Assembly (NCBI RefSeq): GCF_032334255.1
Contig: NZ_JAUHMF010000002.1
Location: 310,001 to 374,000 of the forward strand
Source of the DNA: Thermanaerothrix solaris
GTDB taxonomy: Bacteria > Chloroflexota > Anaerolineae > Anaerolineales > Anaerolineaceae
Direction of reading: 5' to 3'
Length of the DNA: 64,000 nt
The position numbers and the translations under genes are program-made. The notes beneath the pieces are model-generated. The model made no database searches, had not been told where the DNA came from, and saw only the letters and a program-made list of their open reading frames with translations. Each line of letters begins with the position of its first letter. Within the stretch, counting starts at the first letter, position 1. Shown here one piece after another: positions 34,963-43,581 of this stretch.

Positions 34963-36600
34963 ATGCCAGATTTACACCACACGTTACAGGGGTATGACCT
35001 GAGTTTACTCCGCCTGATAGCGGGGCTATGGGGCATAGACCTGGAAGAGAACGATAAGCGCAGTGCTGCGCGGCGCCTGAGTGCGGCTTTGTGCGATGAG
35101 GCGCTGTTTTGGGAAATGATCGAATCCCTGCCGCCGGAAGCGCGCGAGGCACTGGACGAATTGGTCGGACGGGGTGGGCGGATGCCGCGAGCCGCGTTCA
35201 GCCGTCGTTATGGCGACGTGCGCCCGATGGGAGCGGCAAAGCGCGAACGCGAACGTCCGGATCTGAACCCGGCCTCACCTGCCGAAGTGCTTTGGTATCG
35301 CGCATTGATCGGGCAGGCTTTTTTGACCGCATCTTCAGCCGAACCTCAGGAATACGTGTACATTCCAGATGAATGGCTGCGCTGGCTGCAACACGAAGGC
35401 ACCACCTCGCCGACCTTTATGCTGCCCCCCGCGTCACCGACCGAGGCGGCGCACCCGCGGTTAGCGACGGATGCTATCCTCGATCATGCTTGCACCCTGC
35501 TGGCGGCACTGCGTAGTGGTCTGCCGCTGCCGGAAACCCTGGGGGAGATCCCCGTCGCAACGCTGACGACGCTCTTATCCAGCGCCGGACTGCTGGATGG
35601 CGATCAGCGCCCCCGTCCGGAAGCCATTCAGGGCTTTTTACAAGCGCCGCGGGGTGAAGCCTTGCGCCTGCTCTTCCGAGCCTGGCGCACGAGCCGCACT
35701 TTCAACGAACTGCGCATGCTCTCTCACCTTGCTTTTGACGGACAATGGGAAAACGACCCCGTGCAGGCGCGCGATGCATTGCTCAATCTTTTGACCAGCC
35801 TGCCACCGACACCTACCTGGTGGCGGATTGAGGATTTTGTGGCCGCCGTGCGCGAGCACTCTCCCGATTTCCAGCGCCCGGCAGGGGATTACGATTCCTG
35901 GTTCATCCGCCGCGCCGGGAGTGAAGAGTTCCTGCGCGGCTTTGCCCACTGGGATGAGGTGGATGGCGCGCTGGTGCGTTTTATCCTCACCGGGCCGTTG
36001 CATTGGCTGGGGCTGTTGGATCTCGCCGCTGCATCCCCTGCCCCCGATGCGCCGGCGGTGGCGTTTCGCTTTTCGGCCTGGGCCGGGGCATTGCTCGCCG
36101 ATCAGCCGCCGGCGGGTCTGGCCGAGGAAAACGGTCAGATTATGGTGCGCGGCGATGCCACGCTCACCTTGCCGCCACTTACCCCGCGCTGGTTGCGTTA
36201 CCAGATTGCCCGTTTTGGGGAGTGGCTGTCGGCGGATGCCCAGGGGTATCATTATCGCCTTACCCCGCTTTCGCTACAACGGGCGCGTCAGCAGGGGCTG
36301 AAAGTGGAGCACCTGCTGGCGTTGCTGCAAAAACACGCCGCAACGCCCTTACCGCCGATGCTGGTGCGCGCCCTGCAGCGCTGGGAACGTCAGGGCACGT
36401 CGGCGCGGATTGAGCGGGTGATCTTGCTGCGCGTCAATCATCCGGAGATACTGGCTGAATTGCGCCGCGGGCCGGCGGTGCGTTACCTGGCGGAAGTGCT
36501 CTCGCCCACGCTGGCGCTGGTGCGGCCCGGGCAGGTGGATCGCCTGCGCCGTGCCCTCGCCGAGCAGGGTTACCTGACCGAGGTGAGGATCGAGGGGTAA
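34963..36600 (+). CDS. Helicase-associated domain protein without a helicase motor
   Basis: A 545-residue protein. The N-terminal half is helical (SLLRLIAGLWGIDLEENDKR, ESLPPEAREALDELVGRGGRMP) like repeated winged-helix units. The C-terminal 70 residues (ARIERVILLRVNHPEILAEL to LRRALAEQGYLTEV) match the Helicase_C_3 or XPB/Ssl2-like helicase-associated domain. No Walker motifs or DEAD/DEAH boxes are present, so it is not a helicase on its own. Similar lone proteins occur in Chloroflexota and Actinobacteria; function unknown. It starts twenty bases after the lipid kinase gene. Confidence 0.7.
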   Translation: MPDLHHTLQGYDLSLLRLIAGLWGIDLEENDKRSAARRLSAALCDEALFWEMIESLPPEAREALDELVGRGGRMPRAAFSRRYGDVRPMGAAKRERERPDLNPASPAEVLWYRALIGQAFLTASSAEPQEYVYIPDEWLRWLQHEGTTSPTFMLPPASPTEAAHPRLATDAILDHACTLLAALRSGLPLPETLGEIPVATLTTLLSSAGLLDGDQRPRPEAIQGFLQAPRGEALRLLFRAWRTSRTFNELRMLSHLAFDGQWENDPVQARDALLNLLTSLPPTPTWWRIEDFVAAVREHSPDFQRPAGDYDSWFIRRAGSEEFLRGFAHWDEVDGALVRFILTGPLHWLGLLDLAAASPAPDAPAVAFRFSAWAGALLADQPPAGLAEENGQIMVRGDATLTLPPLTPRWLRYQIARFGEWLSADAQGYHYRLTPLSLQRARQQGLKVEHLLALLQKHAATPLPPMLVRALQRWERQGTSARIERVILLRVNHPEILAELRRGPAVRYLAEVLSPTLALVRPGQVDRLRRALAEQGYLTEVRIEG

Positions 36601-36926
36601 AGCCGGATCACAGGTCAAACAAGCGTTGGCGTAGATCGGCAGGAGCCTGCAGCAAGAACCCCGAAGTTAAAGACGAATCCACCCCGACGACTGGCTTCAA
36701 TTCTAAACGAACCGGGGTTCCGCAAAGGCATTAACCACCTGTTCGCCGATGCCGTAAAATAATCGTTCCTGTATTTTGAAGGCGCCAAGGGGGGTATGCG
36801 ATGGTTTTGATCCAATGTGGCAGTTTTTACTAATTTAAAATGTCCCCAACCCCAATGTTATCCGTCTTAACTTGTGAGGCTTGACGTCAGCCGATACCCA
36901 TCTTTGGAAACCCTTAGGAGCACTAA
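36601..36926. other. Intergenic region with no recognised element
   Basis: A 326-base gap before the ECF sigma gene. It is AT-richer toward its 3' side and contains CGTCTTAA near 36863, which loosely resembles an ECF -10. I find no matching -35 AAC motif at 16-17 bases, no convincing gene and no strong hairpin. Confidence 0.5.
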
Positions 36927-37502
36927 ATGAATGATCGTGACCTGACTGATCCTGGAGAGTTTGTTGATCCAACCGTTCATGATGATGTTTTTCTCATCCA
37001 TTTGGCCCAGCGGGATCCATCTTCATTCAGTCTTCTGTACCGTAAATATGTCGAACGAGTTTTTCGTTACATCTACAGCCGCGTTGGGCAAGTGCCTGAA
37101 GCCGAGGATCTGACGGCACAAACCTTTTTGAGCGCTCTGGAAAATTTCCCCCGGTTTCGAAACAACGGTTCGTTTGCGGCGTGGTTATTCGCCATTGCGC
37201 GCAGCAAAGTGATGGATTACTTTCGTCGCCAACGATCTACCCCACTCATGGAAAATTTGACCGATTCGAATGAACGGGACCTTTTATCAGAGGTCATTCA
37301 TTCGGAACGCGTGGCTACGTTGTCAAAACTTATCGCCAATCTTCCTGAGGAAGAACGTGAATTACTGCGGTTGCGGTTCCTGGGTGAGATGACCTACGCA
37401 GAGATGGCCCAGGTACTCCACCGGAGTGAATCGGCGGTTAAAAAAGCCACGCAACGAACGTTGGCTCGCTTGCAGGCTCAAATGGAGGTCTATTATGAGT
37501 AA
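36927..37502 (+). CDS. ECF-type RNA polymerase sigma factor (RpoE/SigW-like)
   Basis: A 191-residue sigma-70 family protein with regions 2 and 4 only. Region 2 runs from about residue 35 (FSLLYRKYVERVFRYIYSRV, EAEDLTAQTFLSALENFPRF, AWLFAIARSKVMDYFRRQRS). Region 4 has LPEEERELLRLRFLGEMTYA and the helix-turn-helix HRSESAVKKATQRTLARLQ. It directs RNA polymerase to stress-responsive promoters. TAGGAG lies six bases before the ATG. It overlaps the next gene, a membrane protein with an anti-sigma layout, by eight bases, the usual arrangement of an ECF sigma with its regulator. Confidence 0.92.
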   Translation: MNDRDLTDPGEFVDPTVHDDVFLIHLAQRDPSSFSLLYRKYVERVFRYIYSRVGQVPEAEDLTAQTFLSALENFPRFRNNGSFAAWLFAIARSKVMDYFRRQRSTPLMENLTDSNERDLLSEVIHSERVATLSKLIANLPEEERELLRLRFLGEMTYAEMAQVLHRSESAVKKATQRTLARLQAQMEVYYE

Positions 37503-39735
37503 CCATGATCTTCCCACCCAATTCGAAGACGAGATTCGGCGCGCTTTTAACGTCCCGTCGATCCGCAGTGATTTTGTTGCGCGGTTGGAGTTGGACCTGA
37601 TAAACCGCGCCAGTCAAGCCAGGCCATCCGGATTTCATGCCTTCAGGCTGCGTCCGGCCTGGGTTCTAATAGGCTTGGTTATTCTAACCATAGCGTTTGG
37701 CACGCTTATTTTCGGGCCACAACGCGTTTATGCTGCCATTCAACAGTTTCTGGGTTATGTTCCGGGTTTTGGTCTGGTGGAAACCAGCGCTCCGTTACGG
37801 GTTTTGGCGCAGCCGGTCAGCCTGACCCAAGATGGGATCACTGTGGCGGTGAATCAGGCCGTTCTCACGGCTACCGAAACCCGCATTGATTATGGTGTTT
37901 CCGGTGTGCCATTATCCGCTTATCCTTCAGACGAGCGGGTTGTGGGATGCACCGAGCCCCCTTATTTGATCCTGCCCGATGGAACACGTCAGGCATTAGA
38001 AGCACCTATTCCGCCGGACGTGAATGAAGCAACGTTTGTCTTGCCATGTATTTTCAACACGCTTCCCGGCCGTGTGCCTTCCAATTGGCAGTTAGCGCTT
38101 CGGTTTGTGCCGGCACCGCCTGATTTTACGGTTCTGCCGGTCGTGGATTTGACCACCCCAACCTTGCCGGGTAGCCCCACGCCAACCCTAACCCCGAATT
38201 CAATGATTCAGGGCGATCAATCCCCAGAGGCCGAGGTCCGGGTGGAGAAGGTTATCGAGACCGGGGATGGCTACATCGTGTTGGGGACGGTGCGCACCAG
38301 TCTTCCTGCAGGGAAATGGTTGGAAATCACCGCTGGGCCGGTGGTTACAGATGCGCGGGGTCATAACGTGCCTTATGCTTATCCCAACGACGTCCAACCC
38401 CCGGATGATTCTATGGAGTCCGGAAGCATCCCATGGGCTTTACAGTTCAAGGCCCAGGGCATTGAGTTTCCGATTACGCTTGAATTTCCGAGCAGCGTTA
38501 TCACCGAAATTGCGCTCCCGGCACCCGTGGTCATTCCGTTAGATTTGGGGGGTGTACCTCAACCGGGGCAGACCTGGACCTTAAATCAGGAGTTCACCCT
38601 TGATCGCTTCCACATTCGTTTGGTGTCCGTGACCGCAGATTCACGCGAAGGCTATACCTTCCTCTTTGAGGCGAACGACCCTGGCCTTTACGACTTGAGC
38701 GTTGAAGTGGAAGGGGCTTCGGCTATAGGCGGTGGGGGCGGACGTGATGGTTCGGGACGAATTGGGAAGAGCCTCAGTTTCACTCAACGTCCGGTTGGTC
38801 ATCTGAATCTCCGTATCACCCACCTTTGGAAGGTGGAGGCCACCCCTCTTTTGTCTACAACCTGGACGCCCTCGTCGGTGCAATCAGGGGCGAGGGATAC
38901 CTCTTCCCCAGAGGTTTGTTTGGATGCCAACACCCTGGCTACTCTTCCCAATCCTCCCTCAAGTCTGAAAGGCACCGTCATTGTCTCTCAAACCTATCCC
39001 CAAATGCAGATTGTGCGTGCCGATCTAACTGTGGCCCAATCGCAAATTCTCGTTCAGGGCAGTGCGCGCGCTGCGGTGAGCCCGGATGGCGACCATCTCG
39101 CTTATGCAACTGAGGAAGGACTGGTCATCCAAAACCTGGCCAGCGGTGAAACGACGGTGATCCCCGGTCAATTCGGTGACAGTTTATCCTGGTCCCCCGA
39201 TGCACAACGTGTTGCCGGCGTTAATGCCAATGGGCAATATGGGATTTTTGTCCTTCGGCTCATGGATCATCAAATGCAGCAAGTTTCCAACCTGGGCTAC
39301 GAAAGCATTGCGGGATGGTCACCCGATGGGACGCGTCTCTATTACACGATTCCCGGCCATGCTGAAGGCTTTCTGCTCAGAGCCGTAGATCTACAGACCG
39401 GGATCACCACCGATCTCTTCACCCTGGAACGGTCTTCGCGCAAGGCGCCGATGGCTGTTCTTTCACCAGATGGTCAATGGATAGCGTACCGTGGAGACGA
39501 TAATCGTAGTCTCTACCTTAAACCCGTGAATGGGGAGCCCGCCCGATTGATCATGGCGCCACTCGGAATAGCCATCAATGGTTTGGCCTGGGAGAAGACG
39601 GGACGCTTCCTGGGCGTCAGTCTAATCACCGAGGAAGCGCCTGAGGGGGCGCTTTACCTGATTTCCCCGGCCACGTGTGAGGGGTATGCTATTCCCGGCA
39701 TCAGCGGTGCGTTAAATGGGATCATCGTTCCCTGA
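37495..39735 (+). CDS. Membrane anti-sigma-like protein with C-terminal beta-propeller
   Basis: A 746-residue protein. A short cytoplasmic N-terminus (1-54, FEDEIRRAFNVPSIRSDFVARL) precedes one transmembrane helix (about 55-74). It is followed by a large extracytoplasmic part with DUF4179-like beta domains and a Pro/Thr-rich link (TTPTLPGSPTPTLTP). From about residue 530, TolB/WD40-like repeats recur: SPDGDHLAYA, SWSPDAQRVAGV, GWSPDGTRLYY, LSPDGQWIAY. Position and topology suggest it holds the ECF sigma factor at the membrane and senses an outside signal through the propeller. The N-terminus lacks an obvious zinc HxxxCxxC motif. Start ATG has GGAGG upstream. Confidence 0.7.
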   Translation: MSNHDLPTQFEDEIRRAFNVPSIRSDFVARLELDLINRASQARPSGFHAFRLRPAWVLIGLVILTIAFGTLIFGPQRVYAAIQQFLGYVPGFGLVETSAPLRVLAQPVSLTQDGITVAVNQAVLTATETRIDYGVSGVPLSAYPSDERVVGCTEPPYLILPDGTRQALEAPIPPDVNEATFVLPCIFNTLPGRVPSNWQLALRFVPAPPDFTVLPVVDLTTPTLPGSPTPTLTPNSMIQGDQSPEAEVRVEKVIETGDGYIVLGTVRTSLPAGKWLEITAGPVVTDARGHNVPYAYPNDVQPPDDSMESGSIPWALQFKAQGIEFPITLEFPSSVITEIALPAPVVIPLDLGGVPQPGQTWTLNQEFTLDRFHIRLVSVTADSREGYTFLFEANDPGLYDLSVEVEGASAIGGGGGRDGSGRIGKSLSFTQRPVGHLNLRITHLWKVEATPLLSTTWTPSSVQSGARDTSSPEVCLDANTLATLPNPPSSLKGTVIVSQTYPQMQIVRADLTVAQSQILVQGSARAAVSPDGDHLAYATEEGLVIQNLASGETTVIPGQFGDSLSWSPDAQRVAGVNANGQYGIFVLRLMDHQMQQVSNLGYESIAGWSPDGTRLYYTIPGHAEGFLLRAVDLQTGITTDLFTLERSSRKAPMAVLSPDGQWIAYRGDDNRSLYLKPVNGEPARLIMAPLGIAINGLAWEKTGRFLGVSLITEEAPEGALYLISPATCEGYAIPGISGALNGIIVP

Positions 39736-39762
39736 GCGCGGTTAGACTTACGGTGTTACTGG

Positions 39763-39798
39763 ACAGGGGCAGGTCATCTGCCCCTGTTTTTATTTTTT
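39763..39798 (+). terminator. Strong intrinsic terminator
   Basis: A perfect 10-bp stem (39763-39772 with 39778-39787, loop GTCAT) is followed by TTTTTATTTTTT. It ends the sigma/anti-sigma operon. Confidence 0.92.
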
Positions 39799-39880
39799 GG
39801 GCGGGGTGAAAAGCCTGAAATCGCGTAAAAACCCTGAGTAAAACGGCTTCATTTTCGTGGCTGAGGAGAAAATTTGACCG

Positions 39881-39889
39881 TGCTATAAT
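39881..39889 (+). promoter_or_regulatory. Extended -10 promoter of kbl
   Basis: TGCTATAAT is an extended -10 element. A TTGACC only four bases upstream is too close to act as -35, and the correct position holds CTGAGG, so this would be a TGn-type promoter. About 89 bases to the start codon. Confidence 0.5.
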
Positions 39890-39977
39890 CGTTATGGCGG
39901 TAGGGTCTACCTAACCGGGTTTGGATTTTGAAGCCTGTCAAATGTTATCCCCTTGTATCCTTCTCCCGAGGTGAGTC

Positions 39978-41186
39978 ATGACGTCGCATGAGGTTCACAT
40001 TTCCAAACGCCTGGCTTGGATTCAGGACGAGTTGGAAACGCTGAAAGCCAGTGGGTTGTATAACACTATTCGCACCATTTCCTCGGCCCAGGGAGCGTGG
40101 CTTGAGGTAGATGGTCGGCGCGTGCTTAACTTCTGTTCCAACAATTACCTGGGGCTGGCCAATCATCCCCGCCTGGTGGCCGCTGCGCGCGAGGTATTGG
40201 CGCGCTATGGCGTGGGGCCAGCGGCGGTGCGTTCGATTGCCGGCACTCTTGACCTGCACCTGGAATTGGAGCGCCGCCTGGCTGCCTTCAAGCGGGTCGA
40301 GGCGGCGGTAACCTTCCAGTCCGGTTTCTGCGCCAATCTGGCCGCCATCCCGGCCTTGGTGGGCAAAGAAGATGTCATCTTCTCCGATGAACTCAACCAC
40401 GCCAGCATCATTGATGGCTGCCGCCTTTCCGGCGCCCGGATCGTGCGCTATGCCCATTGCGATCCTAACGACCTGGAGCAAAAAATTCAGGAAGCCCAGG
40501 GCACGTACCGCCGCGGCCTAGTGGTGACGGATGGCGTCTTCAGCATGGATGGCGATGTTGCGCCGCTGGATCAGATCTATGCCATCAGCAGCAAGTATGA
40601 TCTGATGCTGATGGTGGATGATGCCCATGGTGAGGGTGTTTTGGGTGAAGGCGGGCGCGGGATTGTGGATCACTTCGGCCTGCATGGGAAAGTGGATGTG
40701 GAGGTCGGCACGTTCTCCAAGGCGTTTGGTGTGGTTGGTGGAGCGGTCGCCGGGAGCAGCCTGGTCGTGGAGTGGCTGCGCCAGCGTGGACGTCCGTTCC
40801 TCTTCTCCTCGGCAGTGCCGGCGGCAGATGTGGCGGCCACCATTGCTGCGATTGACGTGCTGGAAGAGTCCACCGAACTGGTGGATCGCTTATGGGAGAA
40901 CGCCCGCTACTTCAAAGCCGAGATGCGCCGCCTGGGCTTCGATACCGGGCAGAGCGTGACCCCAATCACGCCGATCATGCTGGGGGAGGCCCCACTGGCG
41001 CAACAATTCAGCCGCGAACTGTTTTCCGAGGGCGTGTTTGCCATGGCCATCGGTTACCCCACCGTACCTAAGGGAAAAGCGCGCATTCGTGTCATGCTCT
41101 CGGCAGCCCACAGCCGTGAGGACCTCGACCGGGGCCTGGAGGCGTTTGCCCGCGTCGGTAAACGCCTGGGGGTGATCGCGGGCTAG
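39978..41186 (+). CDS. kbl: Glycine C-acetyltransferase (2-amino-3-ketobutyrate CoA ligase)
   Basis: PLP-dependent alpha-oxoamine synthase, 402 residues, closest in wording to Kbl. The N-terminus ISKRLAWIQDELETLKASGLY is typical of Kbl. SNNYLGLANHP, TFQSGFCANLA, DDAHGEGVLG and TFSKAFG with PLP-Lys248 follow. Kbl cleaves 2-amino-3-ketobutyrate with CoA to glycine and acetyl-CoA in threonine breakdown. BioF (7-keto-8-aminopelargonate synthase) belongs to the same family and cannot be fully excluded. No threonine dehydrogenase is adjacent. GAGGTGAGTC precedes the ATG. Confidence 0.85.
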   Translation: MTSHEVHISKRLAWIQDELETLKASGLYNTIRTISSAQGAWLEVDGRRVLNFCSNNYLGLANHPRLVAAAREVLARYGVGPAAVRSIAGTLDLHLELERRLAAFKRVEAAVTFQSGFCANLAAIPALVGKEDVIFSDELNHASIIDGCRLSGARIVRYAHCDPNDLEQKIQEAQGTYRRGLVVTDGVFSMDGDVAPLDQIYAISSKYDLMLMVDDAHGEGVLGEGGRGIVDHFGLHGKVDVEVGTFSKAFGVVGGAVAGSSLVVEWLRQRGRPFLFSSAVPAADVAATIAAIDVLEESTELVDRLWENARYFKAEMRRLGFDTGQSVTPITPIMLGEAPLAQQFSRELFSEGVFAMAIGYPTVPKGKARIRVMLSAAHSREDLDRGLEAFARVGKRLGVIAG

Positions 41187-41208
41187 GGATGGATAAGACA
41201 AGTCGGGC

Positions 41209-41214
41209 TATAAT
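41209..41214 (+). promoter_or_regulatory. -10 element placed for a leaderless mRNA
   Basis: A consensus TATAAT ends six bases before the ATG at 41221, so transcription would start on or next to the start codon. No ribosome binding site is present in those six bases (GGTCTT). The -35 region is poor. Confidence 0.5.
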
Positions 41215-41220
41215 GGTCTT

Positions 41221-42828
41221 ATGCCCTCGGAACGCCTGATCCGCGCGATTGAACTGGCCCGCAGTGGTCACAAGGCGGCTGCGCGTGAAATTTTGGAAGA
41301 GATTGTGCGCGCCGAGCCGACCAACGAGGCAGCCTGGCTGTGGCTGGCGGATACCCAACCCAACGATGAGACGCGCCTGCAGATTCTGCGCGAGGCCCAA
41401 AAGCACCTACCGCGCAGTGCCAACATCACCAAAGCCCTGGCGATTATCAGCGCGCGGATAGAGCCTTCATCATCGGCAGGGGGCATCCCACCCCGGGCGG
41501 CGCCGTCGCGCCGTGAGAGCACCCCGCCCCCGCCACCTCCTGCCGCGCCGCGCCCGACACCCGCCCCAACCCCCGCGGTTGCGCCGGAACCGCCTTCGGG
41601 TTCTTCGGTGCGCCAGGACCACGAGGTGCCGGCCTCGGAGGTTGATGCCCTGCGCCGGGTCAGCCGTTTACGCGGACGCCCGGCGTGGGGTGTTATTCTG
41701 GTGTTGGTTGTGGCTATCCTGGGCGTGGCACTCTGGTTTTGGCCGGGTAGTCCTGTGCCCGGTTGGGTAGCGGTGCTTTTCCCTGCCGCAACCCCAGCCC
41801 TGGAAAATCCGCCACCCGCTGAGCCTACCGGGCCTTTGGCGACCACCGAGGTGGTGCTTACCGAGGACGTTCTCCCGACCGAAGAGAGCATGCCGACCGA
41901 GGAAATCATCCCGCAGGACACGGTGGCCGCGGAAACGCCCGTCCCGCCAACGGTAACCCCTGAACCCACCGCCGGCCCGCCTCAACTTGCCCTGGGCGCG
42001 CCGATCCTCGCCTTGGATGGGTCTAACCGCGCGAACCTGATCGCGGTGGCTACCCAGACCGGCGTGGGGTTGTTTGATGCGACGACCCTGGCGCGTGTGC
42101 GCTACTTGGAAAACCCCGCCAACCCGCCGCGCCTGGCCTTTTCACCGGATGGGCGCTGGCTGGTCACCAACGGGGCAGCGACGCGCCTATGGAATGTAGA
42201 AAGCGGCGAAGTGAGCCGTACCCTGAGCACGGCGCCGGTTACGGCACTGGCGTTCTCGCCGGATGGCCAGCAAATTGCCCTGGCCGAGACTGGCGGGCAG
42301 GTGCGGGTGGTACCACGCGAAGAAAACAGCCTTCCCACGGTGACCTTACCGGCAGGGAGCAATGTCTTTGCGCTGGCGTTCTCGCCGGATGGCAACCGCC
42401 TGGCGGCAGCCCTGGAAGATGGTCGCACCCTGGTGTGGAACTTGAGCACGCGCACTGTCCTCTTCACCCGCATCCCCGAAACCGGGCGCACCTTGCGGTT
42501 GGCCTATTCGCCCCGCGGCGAGATTCTGGCCGGCGGCAATGAAGATGGAGGAATTTGGCTGTGGGATGGTGAGGGCAATCAGATGAACGTTTTGCGCGGC
42601 CCCAGTGGGATGATCTTCGCCCTGGCTTTTGCGCCCGATGGCAAGCGCCTGGCCGCCAGCGGTGAGGATCCGGCTGTATATGTGTGGACGCTGAGCGATG
42701 GGCAGTTACAACAGCGCCTGGAAGGACCGACCCGCCCTGTCCATGGGCTGCGCTTCACCCCGGATGGTGCTCAGTTGCTCACCGCCGATGAAGAGGGGTT
42801 GGTGCGCTTCTGGGCGTTGAATCCTTGA
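41221..42828 (+). CDS. Membrane-anchored WD40-like repeat protein with N-terminal TPR-like domain
   Basis: A 535-residue protein. Residues 1-75 form TPR-like helices (AIELARSGHKAAAREILEEI, EAAWLWLADTQPND). A Pro-rich linker runs to about 140, then one transmembrane helix (about 158-178, GVILVLVVAILGVALWFW). A Glu/Thr/Pro stalk leads to WD40-like repeats from about 260 (LAFSPDGRWLVTNG, LAFSPDGQQIALAE, LAFSPDGNRLAAAL, LAFAPDGKRLAASG, LRFTPDGAQLLTAD). TPR faces the cytoplasm and the propeller the outside, by charge. Function unknown; a scaffold or sensor is likely. The start sits six bases after a TATAAT. It abuts the convergent transporter operon with no gap. Confidence 0.78.
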   Translation: MPSERLIRAIELARSGHKAAAREILEEIVRAEPTNEAAWLWLADTQPNDETRLQILREAQKHLPRSANITKALAIISARIEPSSSAGGIPPRAAPSRRESTPPPPPPAAPRPTPAPTPAVAPEPPSGSSVRQDHEVPASEVDALRRVSRLRGRPAWGVILVLVVAILGVALWFWPGSPVPGWVAVLFPAATPALENPPPAEPTGPLATTEVVLTEDVLPTEESMPTEEIIPQDTVAAETPVPPTVTPEPTAGPPQLALGAPILALDGSNRANLIAVATQTGVGLFDATTLARVRYLENPANPPRLAFSPDGRWLVTNGAATRLWNVESGEVSRTLSTAPVTALAFSPDGQQIALAETGGQVRVVPREENSLPTVTLPAGSNVFALAFSPDGNRLAAALEDGRTLVWNLSTRTVLFTRIPETGRTLRLAYSPRGEILAGGNEDGGIWLWDGEGNQMNVLRGPSGMIFALAFAPDGKRLAASGEDPAVYVWTLSDGQLQQRLEGPTRPVHGLRFTPDGAQLLTADEEGLVRFWALNP

Positions 42829-43581
42829 TTATCCAATGGCTTGACGCAACTGACGGGCCAGATGGGCAAATTCCAGCGTGTAGCGCAGATCATCGCTGCG
42901 TGGGCGGGGCAGAGGCACCGTCAGGTCCAGGCTGACCCGTCCCGGACGGGGGGTGAAGACCAGCACACGATCAGCCAATAGCAGGGCTTCTGAGATGGAA
43001 TGTGTGACCATCAGCACCGTCTTGCGCTGGGATTGCCAAAGGTGCAGCAATTCCGCGCCCATGCGCTCGCGCGTCAGGGCGTCCAGCGCGCCGAAGGGTT
43101 CATCCAGCAAGAGCAGGTCAGGGTCGTGAATCAGTGCCCGCGCGATGGCCACCCGTTGTGCCATGCCCCCCGAAAGGTCGCGCGGCCAGGCCGATTCGAA
43201 ACCGCTCAGCCCCACCCGTTCGACCCATGTTTGGGCTTGGCGGCGTGCTTCCGGTGGGGAGACCCCCTGCAGTTCCAAGGGGAGCATAATATTTTCGATC
43301 ACAGTGCGCCAGGGCATCAGGTTGGCGTGCTGAAACACATAGCCAATGCGCGGGGGGTGATCGCCCGAAAAGCGGATCTCGCCCCGGGTAGGCGGCACCA
43401 ACCCGGCCAGGACGCGCAGCAGGGTGCTTTTGCCACTCCCTGAAGGCCCGAGCAAGCACACGAATTCCTGCGGCCAGACCTGAAAGGTCACATCGTCCAG
43501 GGCTTGCAATTCCCCACTGCCGTTTTCAAAATTAACGCTCAGGTGAGAGATATCGAGCGCGGGTGGGGTGACCTCGGTCAT
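42829..43581 (-). CDS. ABC transporter ATPase of the FMN-riboswitch-controlled (probable riboflavin) importer
   Basis: A 250-residue ATPase of the nitrate/sulfonate/taurine (SsuB/TauB/ThiZ) group. Walker A GPSGSGKS is at 45-52. Q-loop YVFQHANLMPW, signature DLSGGMAQR, Walker B LLLLDEPFGALD and VTHSISEAL follow. It overlaps the binding-protein gene by ATGA and ends the three-gene operon that begins with an FMN riboswitch, so riboflavin or a flavin precursor is the likely cargo. Confidence 0.88.
   Translation of the reverse strand: MTEVTPPALDISHLSVNFENGSGELQALDDVTFQVWPQEFVCLLGPSGSGKSTLLRVLAGLVPPTRGEIRFSGDHPPRIGYVFQHANLMPWRTVIENIMLPLELQGVSPPEARRQAQTWVERVGLSGFESAWPRDLSGGMAQRVAIARALIHDPDLLLLDEPFGALDALTRERMGAELLHLWQSQRKTVLMVTHSISEALLLADRVLVFTPRPGRVSLDLTVPLPRPRSDDLRYTLEFAHLARQLRQAIG

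Noticed and set aside
36615..36815. Small minus-strand gene in the gap before the sigma factor
   Set aside because: No ribosome binding site, no recognisable domain and atypical composition.
36840..36926. ECF-type autoregulatory promoter before the sigma gene
   Set aside because: CGTCTTAA is present but the nearest AAC motif is 12 bases upstream instead of 16-17.
39874..39889. TTGACC-TATAAT promoter before kbl
   Set aside because: Only four bases separate the hexamers; the signal is better read as an extended -10.
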